Shown here piece by piece: positions 10,513 through 17,852 of a stretch of DNA of 64,000 nt. The stretch is from Chelatococcus composti (GTDB lineage Bacteria > Pseudomonadota > Alphaproteobacteria > Rhizobiales > Beijerinckiaceae): NCBI RefSeq assembly GCF_014201415.1, contig NZ_JACHEH010000001.1, positions 124,001 to 188,000 on the forward strand. Reading direction: 5' to 3'. The notes under the pieces were generated by a model. The model was not told the DNA's origin. It saw nothing but the letters and a program-made list of their open reading frames with translations, and did no database searches. Positions within the stretch are counted from its first letter, which is position 1, and every line of letters starts with the position of its first letter. A program made the translations under genes and the position numbers.

Positions 10513-11259
10513 ATGACGGCAGAAGCGCAGGGGCGGGTGACCGCGGCGGTCCTCGTCATCGGTGACGAGATCCTGTCCGGCCGGACCAAGGACAAGAACA
10601 TCGGCTATATCGCCGACTACCTCACCGCCATCGGCATCGATTTGCGCGAGGTCCGCATCGTGCCCGATGTCGAGGAGGAGATCGTGGCCGCGGTCAACGC
10701 GCTGCGCAGCCGTTACGACTATCTCTTCACCACCGGCGGCATCGGGCCGACGCATGACGACATTACGGCGGACAGCGTGGCCAAGGCCTTCGGCGTCGGC
10801 ATCAGCGAGGACCCGCGCGCCATCGCCATGCTGCTGGAGCGCATCAAGCCGGAAGACCTCAACGAGGCGCGCCGGCGCATGGCGCGTATCCCGCACGGGG
10901 CGGACCTCATCCCCAACCCCGTGTCCAAGGCGCCGGGCTTCCGCATCGGCAACGTCATCGTCATGGCGGGCGTGCCCGCCATCATGCAGGCGATGCTGGA
11001 CGAGGTGGCACCCACGCTCAAGACCGGCAAGCGCATGCTGTCGGCCACCATCCGCGCCGACGCGAAGGAGGGCGACATCGCTGCGCCGCTCAAGGCGATC
11101 GCAGAGGCCCACCCCGACGTCTCCATCGGCAGCTATCCCTTTTCGGAGGATGGCCGCTTCAACACAAACATCGTCGTACGCAGCCGCGATCCCGAGCGCC
11201 TCGAGACCGTCCGGGCCGCCGTGGCCGAGATGGTCGCCCGCCTGCGCACGACGTCCTGA
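10513..11259 (+). CDS. CinA-type molybdopterin-binding domain protein
   Basis: A 248-residue protein with the MoaB/Mog-like domain found at the N-terminus of CinA (VLVIGDEILSGRTKDKN, FTTGGIGPTHDDIT). The C-terminal nicotinamide-nucleotide amidase domain of full CinA is absent, so this is the stand-alone form common in alphaproteobacteria. The domain is known to bind molybdopterin or hydrolyse ADP-ribose-type substrates in relatives; the activity here is not established. AGGGAGAG precedes the ATG. The xanthine phosphoribosyltransferase gene follows 24 bp later on the same strand. Confidence 0.88.
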   Translation: MTAEAQGRVTAAVLVIGDEILSGRTKDKNIGYIADYLTAIGIDLREVRIVPDVEEEIVAAVNALRSRYDYLFTTGGIGPTHDDITADSVAKAFGVGISEDPRAIAMLLERIKPEDLNEARRRMARIPHGADLIPNPVSKAPGFRIGNVIVMAGVPAIMQAMLDEVAPTLKTGKRMLSATIRADAKEGDIAAPLKAIAEAHPDVSIGSYPFSEDGRFNTNIVVRSRDPERLETVRAAVAEMVARLRTTS

Positions 11260-11283
11260 CACTCCTGATCCGAGGCAAAGCCC

Positions 11284-11790
11284 ATGTCGCCCACCTCCGA
11301 AAAAGCCTTTCCTGTTTCCTGGGACCAGTTTCACCGCGATGCGCGGGCGCTCGCCTGGCGTCTGCATGGCGCGGGGCCGTTCGAGGCCATCGTCTGCATC
11401 ACCCGCGGCGGGCTGGTGCCGGCCGCGGTGGTGGCGCGCGAGCTGGAGATCCGTCTCATCGAGACGGTCTGCATCGCGAGCTATCACGACTATCAGAACC
11501 AGGGCGAGCTGATGGTTCTCAAGGAGATCGACCCCAAGATCCGTGCCCTCGGTGAAGGCAGCGGGGCGGGCGTGCTGGTGGTGGACGACCTCGTCGACAC
11601 GGGCAAGACGGCGCGCATGGTGCGCCAGATGCTGCCCAAGGCGCATTTTGCCACCGTCTATGCCAAGCCGCAGGGGCGGCCGATGGTCGACACCTTCGTC
11701 ACCGAAGTGTCGCAGGACACCTGGATCTACTTCCCCTGGGACATGGGGCTCACTTTCCAGCCGCCGATCCGCAACGGCGCGCCGCGCTGA
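11284..11790 (+). CDS. gpt: Xanthine phosphoribosyltransferase
   Basis: A 168-residue purine salvage enzyme of the Gpt type, converting xanthine or guanine plus PRPP to the nucleotide. The PRPP loop [15 protein letters not shown] is intact, and the N-terminal [17 protein letters not shown] matches the family. It lies 24 bp after the CinA-type gene, so the two are probably co-transcribed. It ends three bases before the convergent cobD stop. Confidence 0.93.
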   Translation: MSPTSEKAFPVSWDQFHRDARALAWRLHGAGPFEAIVCITRGGLVPAAVVARELEIRLIETVCIASYHDYQNQGELMVLKEIDPKIRALGEGSGAGVLVVDDLVDTGKTARMVRQMLPKAHFATVYAKPQGRPMVDTFVTEVSQDTWIYFPWDMGLTFQPPIRNGAPR

Positions 11791-11793
11791 GCC

Positions 11794-12774
11794 TCAGGCG
11801 AGGACGAGCGCGGCAAGGGCGACGAGGACGAGCCACTGCAACAGCGCCGCACGCCGGAAGAGCGCGAGCGCGCGGCGGATGTCGGCGGCGGTTGCCTCGG
11901 CCCGGCTGTTGCCCATGAAGGCGTCGTCGACGCGCGTCGTGCCGTAGACGCGTGGGCCGGCGAGTCTGAGGCCGAGTGCCCCCGCCATGGCGGCTTCCGG
12001 CCAGCCGGCGTTGGGCGAGCGATGGCGGTGGGCATCGCGGCACACGGCAGCGACGGCTGCCTTCGCGTCGGCTCCTCGCATCAGTGCGGCTGCGGCGACG
12101 AGAAGCAAGGCCGACAGCCGTGAGGCCGGCAGGTTGACGAGATCGTCGAGGCGGGCCGCGGCCCAGCCGAAGGCGGCGTGCTGCGGTGTGCGATGGCCGA
12201 TCATGCTGTCGGCGGTGTTGACGGCCTTGTAGGCCGCCGCTCCGGGCAGTCCCGCGACCGCCAGCCAGAAGACGGGGGCGACGATACCGTCGGAAAAGTT
12301 CTCGGCGAGGCTCTCGATGGCGGCGCGGCAGACGCCTGCCTCGTCGAGCGTCTCGGGGTTGCGGCCGACGATCATGGCCACGGCGCGGCGTCCGGCGGAA
12401 AGTCCCTCGCTCTCCAGCGCCTCGGCGACGGCGAGGACGTGCTCGTGCAGGCTGCGCTGCGCAATGAGGCTCGAGGCCGGGATGGCCACTGCCACGAGCG
12501 CGAGCGGCGCGGGAAGGTTCCGCAGTCCATCCTGCAGGAGGAGGGCAGGAACGACGGCGGCTGCTATGATGATGACGACGGCCGCGACCCCGCAAACCCG
12601 GCGCGCGGTGAATGATTCGTGCTCCTTGTTGAGATGCCGGTCGAGCCGTGCGATGAGCAGTCCGATCCAGGTCACGGGGTGGCCGGCCACCTGGAAGACG
12701 GCGCGCGGATAGCCGGCAATCGCCTCGAGAGCGACGGCCAGCGCGGCGAGGGGAAGGGCGAACGTGAGATCCAT
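11794..12774 (-). CDS. cobD: Adenosylcobinamide-phosphate synthase CobD/CbiB
   Basis: A 326-residue membrane protein of the CobD/CbiB family, which attaches the aminopropanol arm to adenosylcobyric acid in cobalamin synthesis. Family markers include HPVTWIGLLIARLD, FSDGIVAPVFW, NTADSMIGH and the C-terminal NAGWPEAAMAGAL. The ATG at 12774 shares bases with the cobC start on the other strand (CATG). Its partner CobC supplies the aminopropanol-phosphate precursor, so the divergent pair is one pathway step. Confidence 0.95.
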   Translation of the reverse strand: MDLTFALPLAALAVALEAIAGYPRAVFQVAGHPVTWIGLLIARLDRHLNKEHESFTARRVCGVAAVVIIIAAAVVPALLLQDGLRNLPAPLALVAVAIPASSLIAQRSLHEHVLAVAEALESEGLSAGRRAVAMIVGRNPETLDEAGVCRAAIESLAENFSDGIVAPVFWLAVAGLPGAAAYKAVNTADSMIGHRTPQHAAFGWAAARLDDLVNLPASRLSALLLVAAAALMRGADAKAAVAAVCRDAHRHRSPNAGWPEAAMAGALGLRLAGPRVYGTTRVDDAFMGNSRAEATAADIRRALALFRRAALLQWLVLVALAALVLA

Positions 12775-13837
12775 GACGGAGCATGCCGATAGCATGGCTC
12801 GGCCTGCGGGCCGAGACGGCATCGTGCACGGCGGGGACCTTGGCGCGGCGCGCCGGTTTTTCCCGGGCGCGCCTGAGCCATGGCTCGACCTGTCGACGGG
12901 CATCAATCCGCATTCTTACCCGCTGCCGGCGATTCCGCCGGAGTGCTGGACGCGTCTGCCGGACGAGGGCGAGCGGCGGCGCCTCGAGGCGCAGGCGGCG
13001 CGGGCCTATGGCGCCCGGCCACAGGCCCATTGCGTCGCGGCGCCCGGCACCCAGGCGCTCATCCAGCTCTTGCCGCGGCTTCGCCCGCGCGGGCGCGTCG
13101 CTGTCCTCGGCCCGACCTACGGGGAGCATGTCACCGTGTGGCAGGCGGCCGGGCACGACGTGCGCGTGACTGCGAATGTGGAGGATCTTGCCGCCTCGGA
13201 TGTGGCCGTCATCGTCAATCCCAACAACCCGGACGGGCGCACGCTGGCATCGGCCGACATCCTCGCCCTCGCCCGGCGCATGCACCACTGGGACGGGCTC
13301 GTCATCGTCGACGAGGCCTTCGCCGACGTGATGCCCGAAGTCAGCTGCGTCGGCCTCCTCGACAGCGGTACGCCGATCCTCGTGCTGCGCTCCTTCGGCA
13401 AGATCTACGGTCTTGCGGGCATACGCCTCGGCTTCGCCCTCACGGCTGACGAGACGCTGGCGGGACGCATCCGGCAGGAGCTCGGCCCTTGGGCCGTGCC
13501 GGGGCCCACGCTCGCCGTGGGCATCGCCGCGCTCGGCGACCGGGTCTGGATCGACGCCATGCGGCACCGGCTCTCCAGTGATGCCGCGCGGCTCGACGTG
13601 CTGCTCGCCGGCCCGGAGCTCACCGTGGTCGGCGGCACGCCGCTCTTCAGGCTGGTGGAGACGAGCCGTGCCGCGGCGCTGTTCGAGCATCTCGGCGCGC
13701 GGGGCATCTATGTCCGCCGCTTTGACGATGCGCCGCGGCGCCTGCGCTTCGGCCTGCCGGGGAGCGAGGCGGCCTGGGCGCGCCTCGCCACCGCCCTTGC
13801 ACAGTTTCCGCAGCGAAGAGCTGCACAGCGGCCGTGA
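12773..13837 (+). CDS. cobC: Threonine-phosphate decarboxylase CobC
   Basis: 354 residues of the PLP-dependent aminotransferase fold I. It starts with the CobC-type HGGDLGAARRFF and LDLSTGINPHSYP, then NPNNPDGR, VDEAFADV and SFGKIYGLAGIRLGF, which contains the PLP lysine. It makes aminopropanol phosphate for cobalamin. The start is taken as ATG 12773, within a CATG shared with the divergent cobD start; ATG 12794 is an alternative that would remove the overlap. The split tRNA-Leu gene begins 45 bp after the stop. Confidence 0.93.
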   Translation: MTEHADSMARPAGRDGIVHGGDLGAARRFFPGAPEPWLDLSTGINPHSYPLPAIPPECWTRLPDEGERRRLEAQAARAYGARPQAHCVAAPGTQALIQLLPRLRPRGRVAVLGPTYGEHVTVWQAAGHDVRVTANVEDLAASDVAVIVNPNNPDGRTLASADILALARRMHHWDGLVIVDEAFADVMPEVSCVGLLDSGTPILVLRSFGKIYGLAGIRLGFALTADETLAGRIRQELGPWAVPGPTLAVGIAALGDRVWIDAMRHRLSSDAARLDVLLAGPELTVVGGTPLFRLVETSRAAALFEHLGARGIYVRRFDDAPRRLRFGLPGSEAAWARLATALAQFPQRRAAQRP

Positions 13838-13882
13838 CCCAGGCTTGCACGTGCCTGCGGCGGACGCTAACCCTCATGGCAT

Positions 13883-14182
13883 GCGGACGTGGCGAAATCG
13901 GTAGACGCAGCAGACTTTGCAATTGGAGTGCCTGCGGGGAAACCCGCGGAGTAGAACCGCTCAAAGTCGGGGAACGCTAACGGGCGAAGGCCCCAGGCCA
14001 ATCCCGAGCCAAGCCCCGCGTGGGGAAGGTGTAGAGACTGGACGGGCGGCGCCTAAAGCCTTCGGGCCAGGGCGAAGGGACAGTCCAGACCACGAACGCC
14101 GGGCGGCGGCGGCGAAAGCCGAAGTGGTACGAAAATCTGCTTCTCATCGAGAGTACGGGTTCGAGTCCCGTCGTCCGCACCA
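13883..14182 (+). tRNA. trnL: tRNA-Leu (UAA), split by a group I intron
   Basis: The 5' exon (13883-13917) has acceptor strand GCGGACG and a Leu-type D arm (TGGCGAAATCGGTAGACGCA). It ends GCAGACTT. The 3' exon (14132-14182) starts AAAATCTGC, then has a long variable arm (CTC-ATC-GAG), a T arm (ACGGG/CCCGT), acceptor CGTCCGC, discriminator A and encoded CCA. Joining the exons gives an anticodon stem GCAGA/TCTGC around the loop CTTAAAA, so the anticodon is TAA. The mature tRNA is 86 nt, a normal class II tRNA-Leu. Without the intron removed the anticodon loop is not recognisable, so tRNA finders may miss it. Confidence 0.95.
13918..14131 (+). ncRNA. Group I self-splicing intron in the tRNA-Leu anticodon loop (IC3-like)
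   Basis: 214 nt inserted after U34. P1 is seen as exon ACTT (13914-13917) pairing with GAGT (13926-13929), giving the required U.G pair at the 5' splice site. P2 is a GCGGG/CCCGC stem with a GAAA loop. The P/Q core (CCAATCCCGAGCCAAG, from 13998) and R core (GTAGAGACTGGACGGG) resemble the Anabaena tRNA-Leu intron. P7 pairs GACTG (14036-14040) with CAGTC (14081-14085), a compensated change relative to that intron as I recall it. A CGGC-GAAA-GCCG P9 stem and a terminal G before the 3' exon complete it. There is no open reading frame. It is as GC-rich as its surroundings. Confidence 0.92.
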
Positions 14183-14248
14183 TGACCCGCGGCTCGCCGG
14201 GAGTGCCAGAGCGGCCTCGGGACCGCAGACAGGCCCGAGGCCGGCCGT

Positions 14249-14824
14249 TCACCGCCCCATCGTGTAGAACTCGTCGTTGGGGCGCATGTTCGTCACGTTG
14301 GCGAGGCGGTTGGACATCCCGAAAAAGGCGGAGATGGCCGCGATGTCCCAGGCGTCCTCCTCGGTGAAGCCGTGCTCCTTCAGCGTCTCGAAGTCGCTCT
14401 CGCCGACGGCATGGGCCTGTTGCGACACCTTGACCGCGAAATCGAGCATCGCCTTCTGGCGCGGCGTGATATCGGCCTTGCGGTAGTTGACGGCGACCTG
14501 GTCGGCGATCAGCGGATTCTTCGCCCGGATCCGCAGGATGGCCCCGTGGGCGATGACGCAGTACTGGCACTGGTTGAGGCTGCTCGTTGCCACCACGATC
14601 ATCTCGCGCTCGGCCTTTGTCAGGTTGCCGGGCCTCTCCATCAGCGCGTCGTGATAGGCGAAGAAGGCGCGGAACTCGTCGGGCCGGTGCGCCAGCACCA
14701 GAAAGACGTTGGGGACGAAGCCGGCCTTTTCCTGCACGGCGAGGATGCGTGCGCGGATATCGTCCGGCAGGGTCGCGATGTCGGGGACGGGGAAGCGGCC
14801 GATGGCGGGCTGGTTCTTGCTCAC
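14249..14824 (-). CDS. Peroxidase-related (AhpD/CMD-like) enzyme
   Basis: 191 residues of the carboxymuconolactone-decarboxylase/AhpD superfamily, peroxidase-related subgroup. The redox motif is NQCQYCVIAHG (CxxC plus downstream His), and the C-terminal FFGMSNRLANVT fits the same group. It probably reduces organic peroxides, but substrate and partner are unknown. The start is taken as GTG at 14824, preceded by GGGGAG; the longer frame upstream is Arg-rich shadow. It lies 17 bp downstream of acuI on the same strand and may belong to that operon. Confidence 0.83.
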   Translation of the reverse strand: MSKNQPAIGRFPVPDIATLPDDIRARILAVQEKAGFVPNVFLVLAHRPDEFRAFFAYHDALMERPGNLTKAEREMIVVATSSLNQCQYCVIAHGAILRIRAKNPLIADQVAVNYRKADITPRQKAMLDFAVKVSQQAHAVGESDFETLKEHGFTEEDAWDIAAISAFFGMSNRLANVTNMRPNDEFYTMGR

Positions 14825-14841
14825 GTCGTTCTCCCCGCAGG

Positions 14842-15825
14842 TCACAGGTCGATCGGTACGATGACGCGGCCGCGCACCGCGCCGGCGATCAGCCGCTCCG
14901 AAACGGTGATGGCGTCCTCGAGCGCGATGCGCTGCGTCATCTCGCCGAGGAGGGCGGGATCGAGATGCTGCCCGAGGCGCCGCCACGCTTCGCGCCGCTC
15001 CTCCAGCGGGCACATGACGCTGTCGATGCCGGCGAGGGTGACGCCACGCAGGATGAACGGCGCCACCGTGGCGGGAAAGGCCAAGCCGCCGGCGAGGCCG
15101 CAGGCCGCGACGGCGCCCCGGTACTTCACCGACGCACAGACGTTGGCGAGCACTTGCCCGCCCACGACGTCGACGGCACCAGCCCAGCGCTCCTTGGCGA
15201 GCGGCTTGCCCGGCTCGCTGAATTCCGACCGCGGCAGGATGCGCCGCGCGCCCAGCCGGGTGAGATAGTCCGCCTCCTCGACACGACCGGTCACGGCGGC
15301 CACCTCGTAGCCCAGCCTGGCGAGCACCGCGACCGCGACGCTCCCAACACCGCCGGCGGCGCCGGTTACCAGAACCTCGCCGCTCTCGGGCCGCACGCCG
15401 TGCCGCTCAAGCGCCATCACACACAGCATGGCGGTGTAGCCGGCGGTGCCGATGCTCATGGCCTGCTGCATGGTGAAGGCCGGCTCGAGCGGGAGGAGCC
15501 ATTCGCCCTTCACCCGCGCGAGCTCCGCGAGCCCGCCCCAGTGGACCTCGCCCACGCCCCAGCCGTTCAGCACGACCTTGTCACCCGCCCGGAAGCCGGG
15601 GTGGTCGGAGCGCTCCACGACACCGGCGAAGTCGATGCCCGGCACCATGGGGAATTTCCTCACGACCGGCGCCTTGCCGGTGATGGCGAGCGCATCTTTG
15701 TAGTTCAGCGTCGAGCACGCGATGCGGACGGTGACGTCGCCCTCCGGGAGCTGGCCCTCGTCGAGCGTGGTGAGCGCGACGCGCTGGCCGTTGTCGTCCT
15801 TGTCGATCAGAACTGCCCTGAACAT
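14842..15825 (-). CDS. acuI: Acrylyl-CoA reductase AcuI (MDR family)
   Basis: A 327-residue zinc-independent medium-chain dehydrogenase. Features are [14 protein letters not shown], the [10 protein letters not shown] segment, and the NADPH-binding loop [15 protein letters not shown]. The YhdH/AcuI subfamily reduces acryloyl-CoA to propionyl-CoA with NADPH, detoxifying acrylate and linking to 3-hydroxypropionate or DMSP metabolism. Its start lies 19 bases inside the end of the upstream regulator gene, so the two are translationally coupled. No DMSP lyase or acrylate CoA-ligase is nearby. Confidence 0.9.
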   Translation of the reverse strand: MFRAVLIDKDDNGQRVALTTLDEGQLPEGDVTVRIACSTLNYKDALAITGKAPVVRKFPMVPGIDFAGVVERSDHPGFRAGDKVVLNGWGVGEVHWGGLAELARVKGEWLLPLEPAFTMQQAMSIGTAGYTAMLCVMALERHGVRPESGEVLVTGAAGGVGSVAVAVLARLGYEVAAVTGRVEEADYLTRLGARRILPRSEFSEPGKPLAKERWAGAVDVVGGQVLANVCASVKYRGAVAACGLAGGLAFPATVAPFILRGVTLAGIDSVMCPLEERREAWRRLGQHLDPALLGEMTQRIALEDAITVSERLIAGAVRGRVIVPIDL

Positions 15826-16496
15826 GCCGGCTGCCTCCCGGAAACTGTGGATCCCATATGCAGGAGAGCGAGGAAGCCCTCGAAAAACGCGTCGAGCGGA
15901 GCCGGACTGCGCTCCAGCTTGGCACGCAGCACCGCGCCTTCCCAGCCGATCCAGAAGAATTTCGCGATACGGTCGCAGTCGAGGTCCGCCGCGATCTCGC
16001 CTGCGGCCCGCGCGGCCCGCAGGCACCGGGCGGTGCGCGCCTCCCAGTCCCGGAACACGGCGGCGAGCCGCTCGCGGAACGGCTCCGGCAGCACGTTCAT
16101 CTCCTGGCCGAGATTGCCGATGAGGCACCCCCTGCGATAGCCGTGGCGCGCCATGCCCGCCCTGGCATCGTCCAAGAAGTCCCTGAGCCGCATCAGCGGC
16201 GGGCGTGCCTCGTTCTCGAAGCAGCGGTCGAGCTTGCGTACGAAATAGTCGGCGTAGGCGTCGATCAGCGCCAGCCCGAAAGCGTCCTTGCTGTCGAAGT
16301 AGTGATAGAAGGAGCCCTTCGGCACGCCGGCGGCGGCAACGATCTCGTCGAGGCCGGCCGCGCTGAAGCCCTTCTCCGTCAGCACCGCAAGGCCGGCCCG
16401 GATGAGGAGCATGCGCGGGGAGCCGGGAAGGCTCTGGTCCTTCCGCGGGCGGCCGCGCCTGCGCGGCGTGCCAGTGCTGTGCGTTTCCTCTCCCAT
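15807..16496 (-). CDS. acuR: TetR family regulator, AcuR-like
   Basis: 229 residues with an N-terminal TetR helix-turn-helix ([19 protein letters not shown], about residues 49-67) after a basic leader ([10 protein letters not shown]). Gene order acuR-acuI with overlap, and the sequence style, match AcuR of Rhodobacter, which represses acu genes and is relieved by acrylate; that function is inferred from context. A palindrome with TetR-operator symmetry sits 12 bp upstream of the start, consistent with autoregulation. Confidence 0.8.
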   Translation of the reverse strand: MGEETHSTGTPRRRGRPRKDQSLPGSPRMLLIRAGLAVLTEKGFSAAGLDEIVAAAGVPKGSFYHYFDSKDAFGLALIDAYADYFVRKLDRCFENEARPPLMRLRDFLDDARAGMARHGYRRGCLIGNLGQEMNVLPEPFRERLAAVFRDWEARTARCLRAARAAGEIAADLDCDRIAKFFWIGWEGAVLRAKLERSPAPLDAFFEGFLALLHMGSTVSGRQPACSGQF

Positions 16497-16507
16497 GGAT
16501 ATTTTTT

Positions 16508-16520
16508 AGACCGATCGTCT
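16508..16520. promoter_or_regulatory. Candidate AcuR operator
   Basis: AGACCGATCGTCT is a near-palindrome (AGAC ... GTCT around CGATC) just upstream of the acuR start in an AT-rich stretch. TetR regulators of the NemR/AcuR type bind TAGACC-like half sites. Position and symmetry support it; binding is inferred. Confidence 0.5.
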
Positions 16521-16699
16521 TGCAAAATGCAATCGCGCGGAGCTGTTTCCCTAACGTCGCGCGAATGCCCGGCCTCACACGGGCGTGACATCGCGCCTTC
16601 GTGACACCCGGCCCGTACCCGCCGGCCTATCCTGCTGCCGAACGATCCGACAGCGGCTGCCTTGCTCTGCGCGGGCCGGCCGGAACCTGGGCGAGGACG

Positions 16700-17191
16700 A
16701 TGATGAGCCGCAGGACCATTCTGGGAGGCGGCGCGCTGGCCGCGGGCGCGGCTGCGGTTGGCCGCCTGTTCGGCTCCCGGCAGGAGGCGAAGGCGGCGGG
16801 GCGCTTTCCTGTCGAGAAGAGCGACGAGGAGTGGCGGGCGGCGCGCACGCCGGCCCAGTACAACGTCCTGCGCAAGCACGGCACGGAGCGGGCCGGGACG
16901 AGCCCCCTCAACAGCGAGAAGCGCGCCGGCATCTATCATTGCGCAGGCTGTGGCCAGCCGGTTTTCTCGTCCTCGACGAAGTTCGATAGCGGCACGGGCT
17001 GGCCGAGCTTCTATGCCCCCATCGCCGGGGCCGTCGGCACGTCGGAGGATCGCAGCTTCTTCATGACGCGCACCGAAGTCCATTGCAGCCGCTGCGGCGG
17101 CCATCTCGGCCACGTCTTTGACGACGGCCCGCTCCCGACGGGCCTGCGTTATTGCATGAATGGCGTCGCCATGACGTTCACGCCGTCATAG
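16700..17191 (+). CDS. msrB: Exported methionine-R-sulfoxide reductase MsrB
   Basis: 163 residues. The N-terminus MMSRRTILGGGALAAGAAA is a twin-arginine-type signal. The mature enzyme has the zinc sites CAGC and CSRC, the segment SGTGWPSFY, and the catalytic cysteine in LRYCMNGVAMTF. It reduces the R form of methionine sulfoxide in proteins, here apparently in the periplasm. The start at 16700 (or the adjacent ATG at 16703) follows GCGAGGAC. The exported msrA gene follows 33 bp later, so the pair likely forms one operon. Confidence 0.9.
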   Translation: MMSRRTILGGGALAAGAAAVGRLFGSRQEAKAAGRFPVEKSDEEWRAARTPAQYNVLRKHGTERAGTSPLNSEKRAGIYHCAGCGQPVFSSSTKFDSGTGWPSFYAPIAGAVGTSEDRSFFMTRTEVHCSRCGGHLGHVFDDGPLPTGLRYCMNGVAMTFTPS

Positions 17192-17224
17192 GCTCGAGTG
17201 TTCCCGATGCGGCGGAGACCCACC

Positions 17225-17848
17225 ATGCGCGCCTTCACCCTCGGCTCCTTGCTCCTCGGCTGCGTTCTCGTCCTCGGCGGCGGGGCGCCGGCCGGCGCCC
17301 AGGAGGGGGAGGGCAAGGAGGGGGAGGGCAAGGCGAGCGCGATTTTCGCCGGTGGCTGCTTCTGGTGCATGGAGCCGCCCTTCGACGCTGTGCCGGGCGT
17401 GATTGCGACCATCTCCGGCTATACGGGCGGGCGGACCCAGAATCCCACCTACAACGAGGTTTCCTCCGGGCGGACCGGCCACAAGGAGGCGGTGAAGGTG
17501 GTCTACGACCCCGCGCGCGTCACCTACGAGCAGCTGCTTGCCATCTTCTGGCGCAACATCGATCCGCACGACGCCAGGGGCCAGTTCTGCGACAAGGGCG
17601 ACCAGTACACGTCGGCCATCTTCGTGGCCACGCCCGAGCAGCGCCAGGCGGCCGAGGCCTCACTCAAGGCGGTTAGCGCGCGGCTGAAGCAGCGCGTCGT
17701 CACCGAGATCCTGCCGGCCGCGACCTTCTATCCGGCCGAGGACTACCACCAGAACTATTACCGCAAGAACCCGGCGAAATATAAATACTATCGCTTCGCC
17801 TGCGGCCGCGACCGGCGCCTCGAGGAGGTTTGGGGCCCGGCCTCCTGA
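17225..17848 (+). CDS. msrA: Exported methionine-S-sulfoxide reductase MsrA
   Basis: 207 residues with a Sec signal (LGSLLLGCVLVLGGGAPAGA) and a short low-complexity linker (EGEGKEGEGK). The catalytic motif is GGCFWCMEPPF, followed by GYTGG and YHQNYYRKNP. It repairs the S epimer of methionine sulfoxide. Two in-frame ATGs lie upstream (17198, 17207); 17225 best fits GGCGGAGACC and the signal peptide. Together with the preceding MsrB it covers both epimers outside the cytoplasm. Confidence 0.9.
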   Translation: MRAFTLGSLLLGCVLVLGGGAPAGAQEGEGKEGEGKASAIFAGGCFWCMEPPFDAVPGVIATISGYTGGRTQNPTYNEVSSGRTGHKEAVKVVYDPARVTYEQLLAIFWRNIDPHDARGQFCDKGDQYTSAIFVATPEQRQAAEASLKAVSARLKQRVVTEILPAATFYPAEDYHQNYYRKNPAKYKYYRFACGRDRRLEEVWGPAS

Positions 17849-17852
17849 TGGG

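Noticed and set aside
13883..14182. tRNA-Leu as a broken pseudogene
   Set aside because: Both exons pair fully, the CCA is encoded and the insert has the features of a group I intron, so it is not simply disrupted.
14842..16578. A 578-codon fusion of AcuI with an N-terminal Arg-rich part
   Set aside because: The upstream part is the shadow of the TetR gene in another frame; AcuI starts at 15825.
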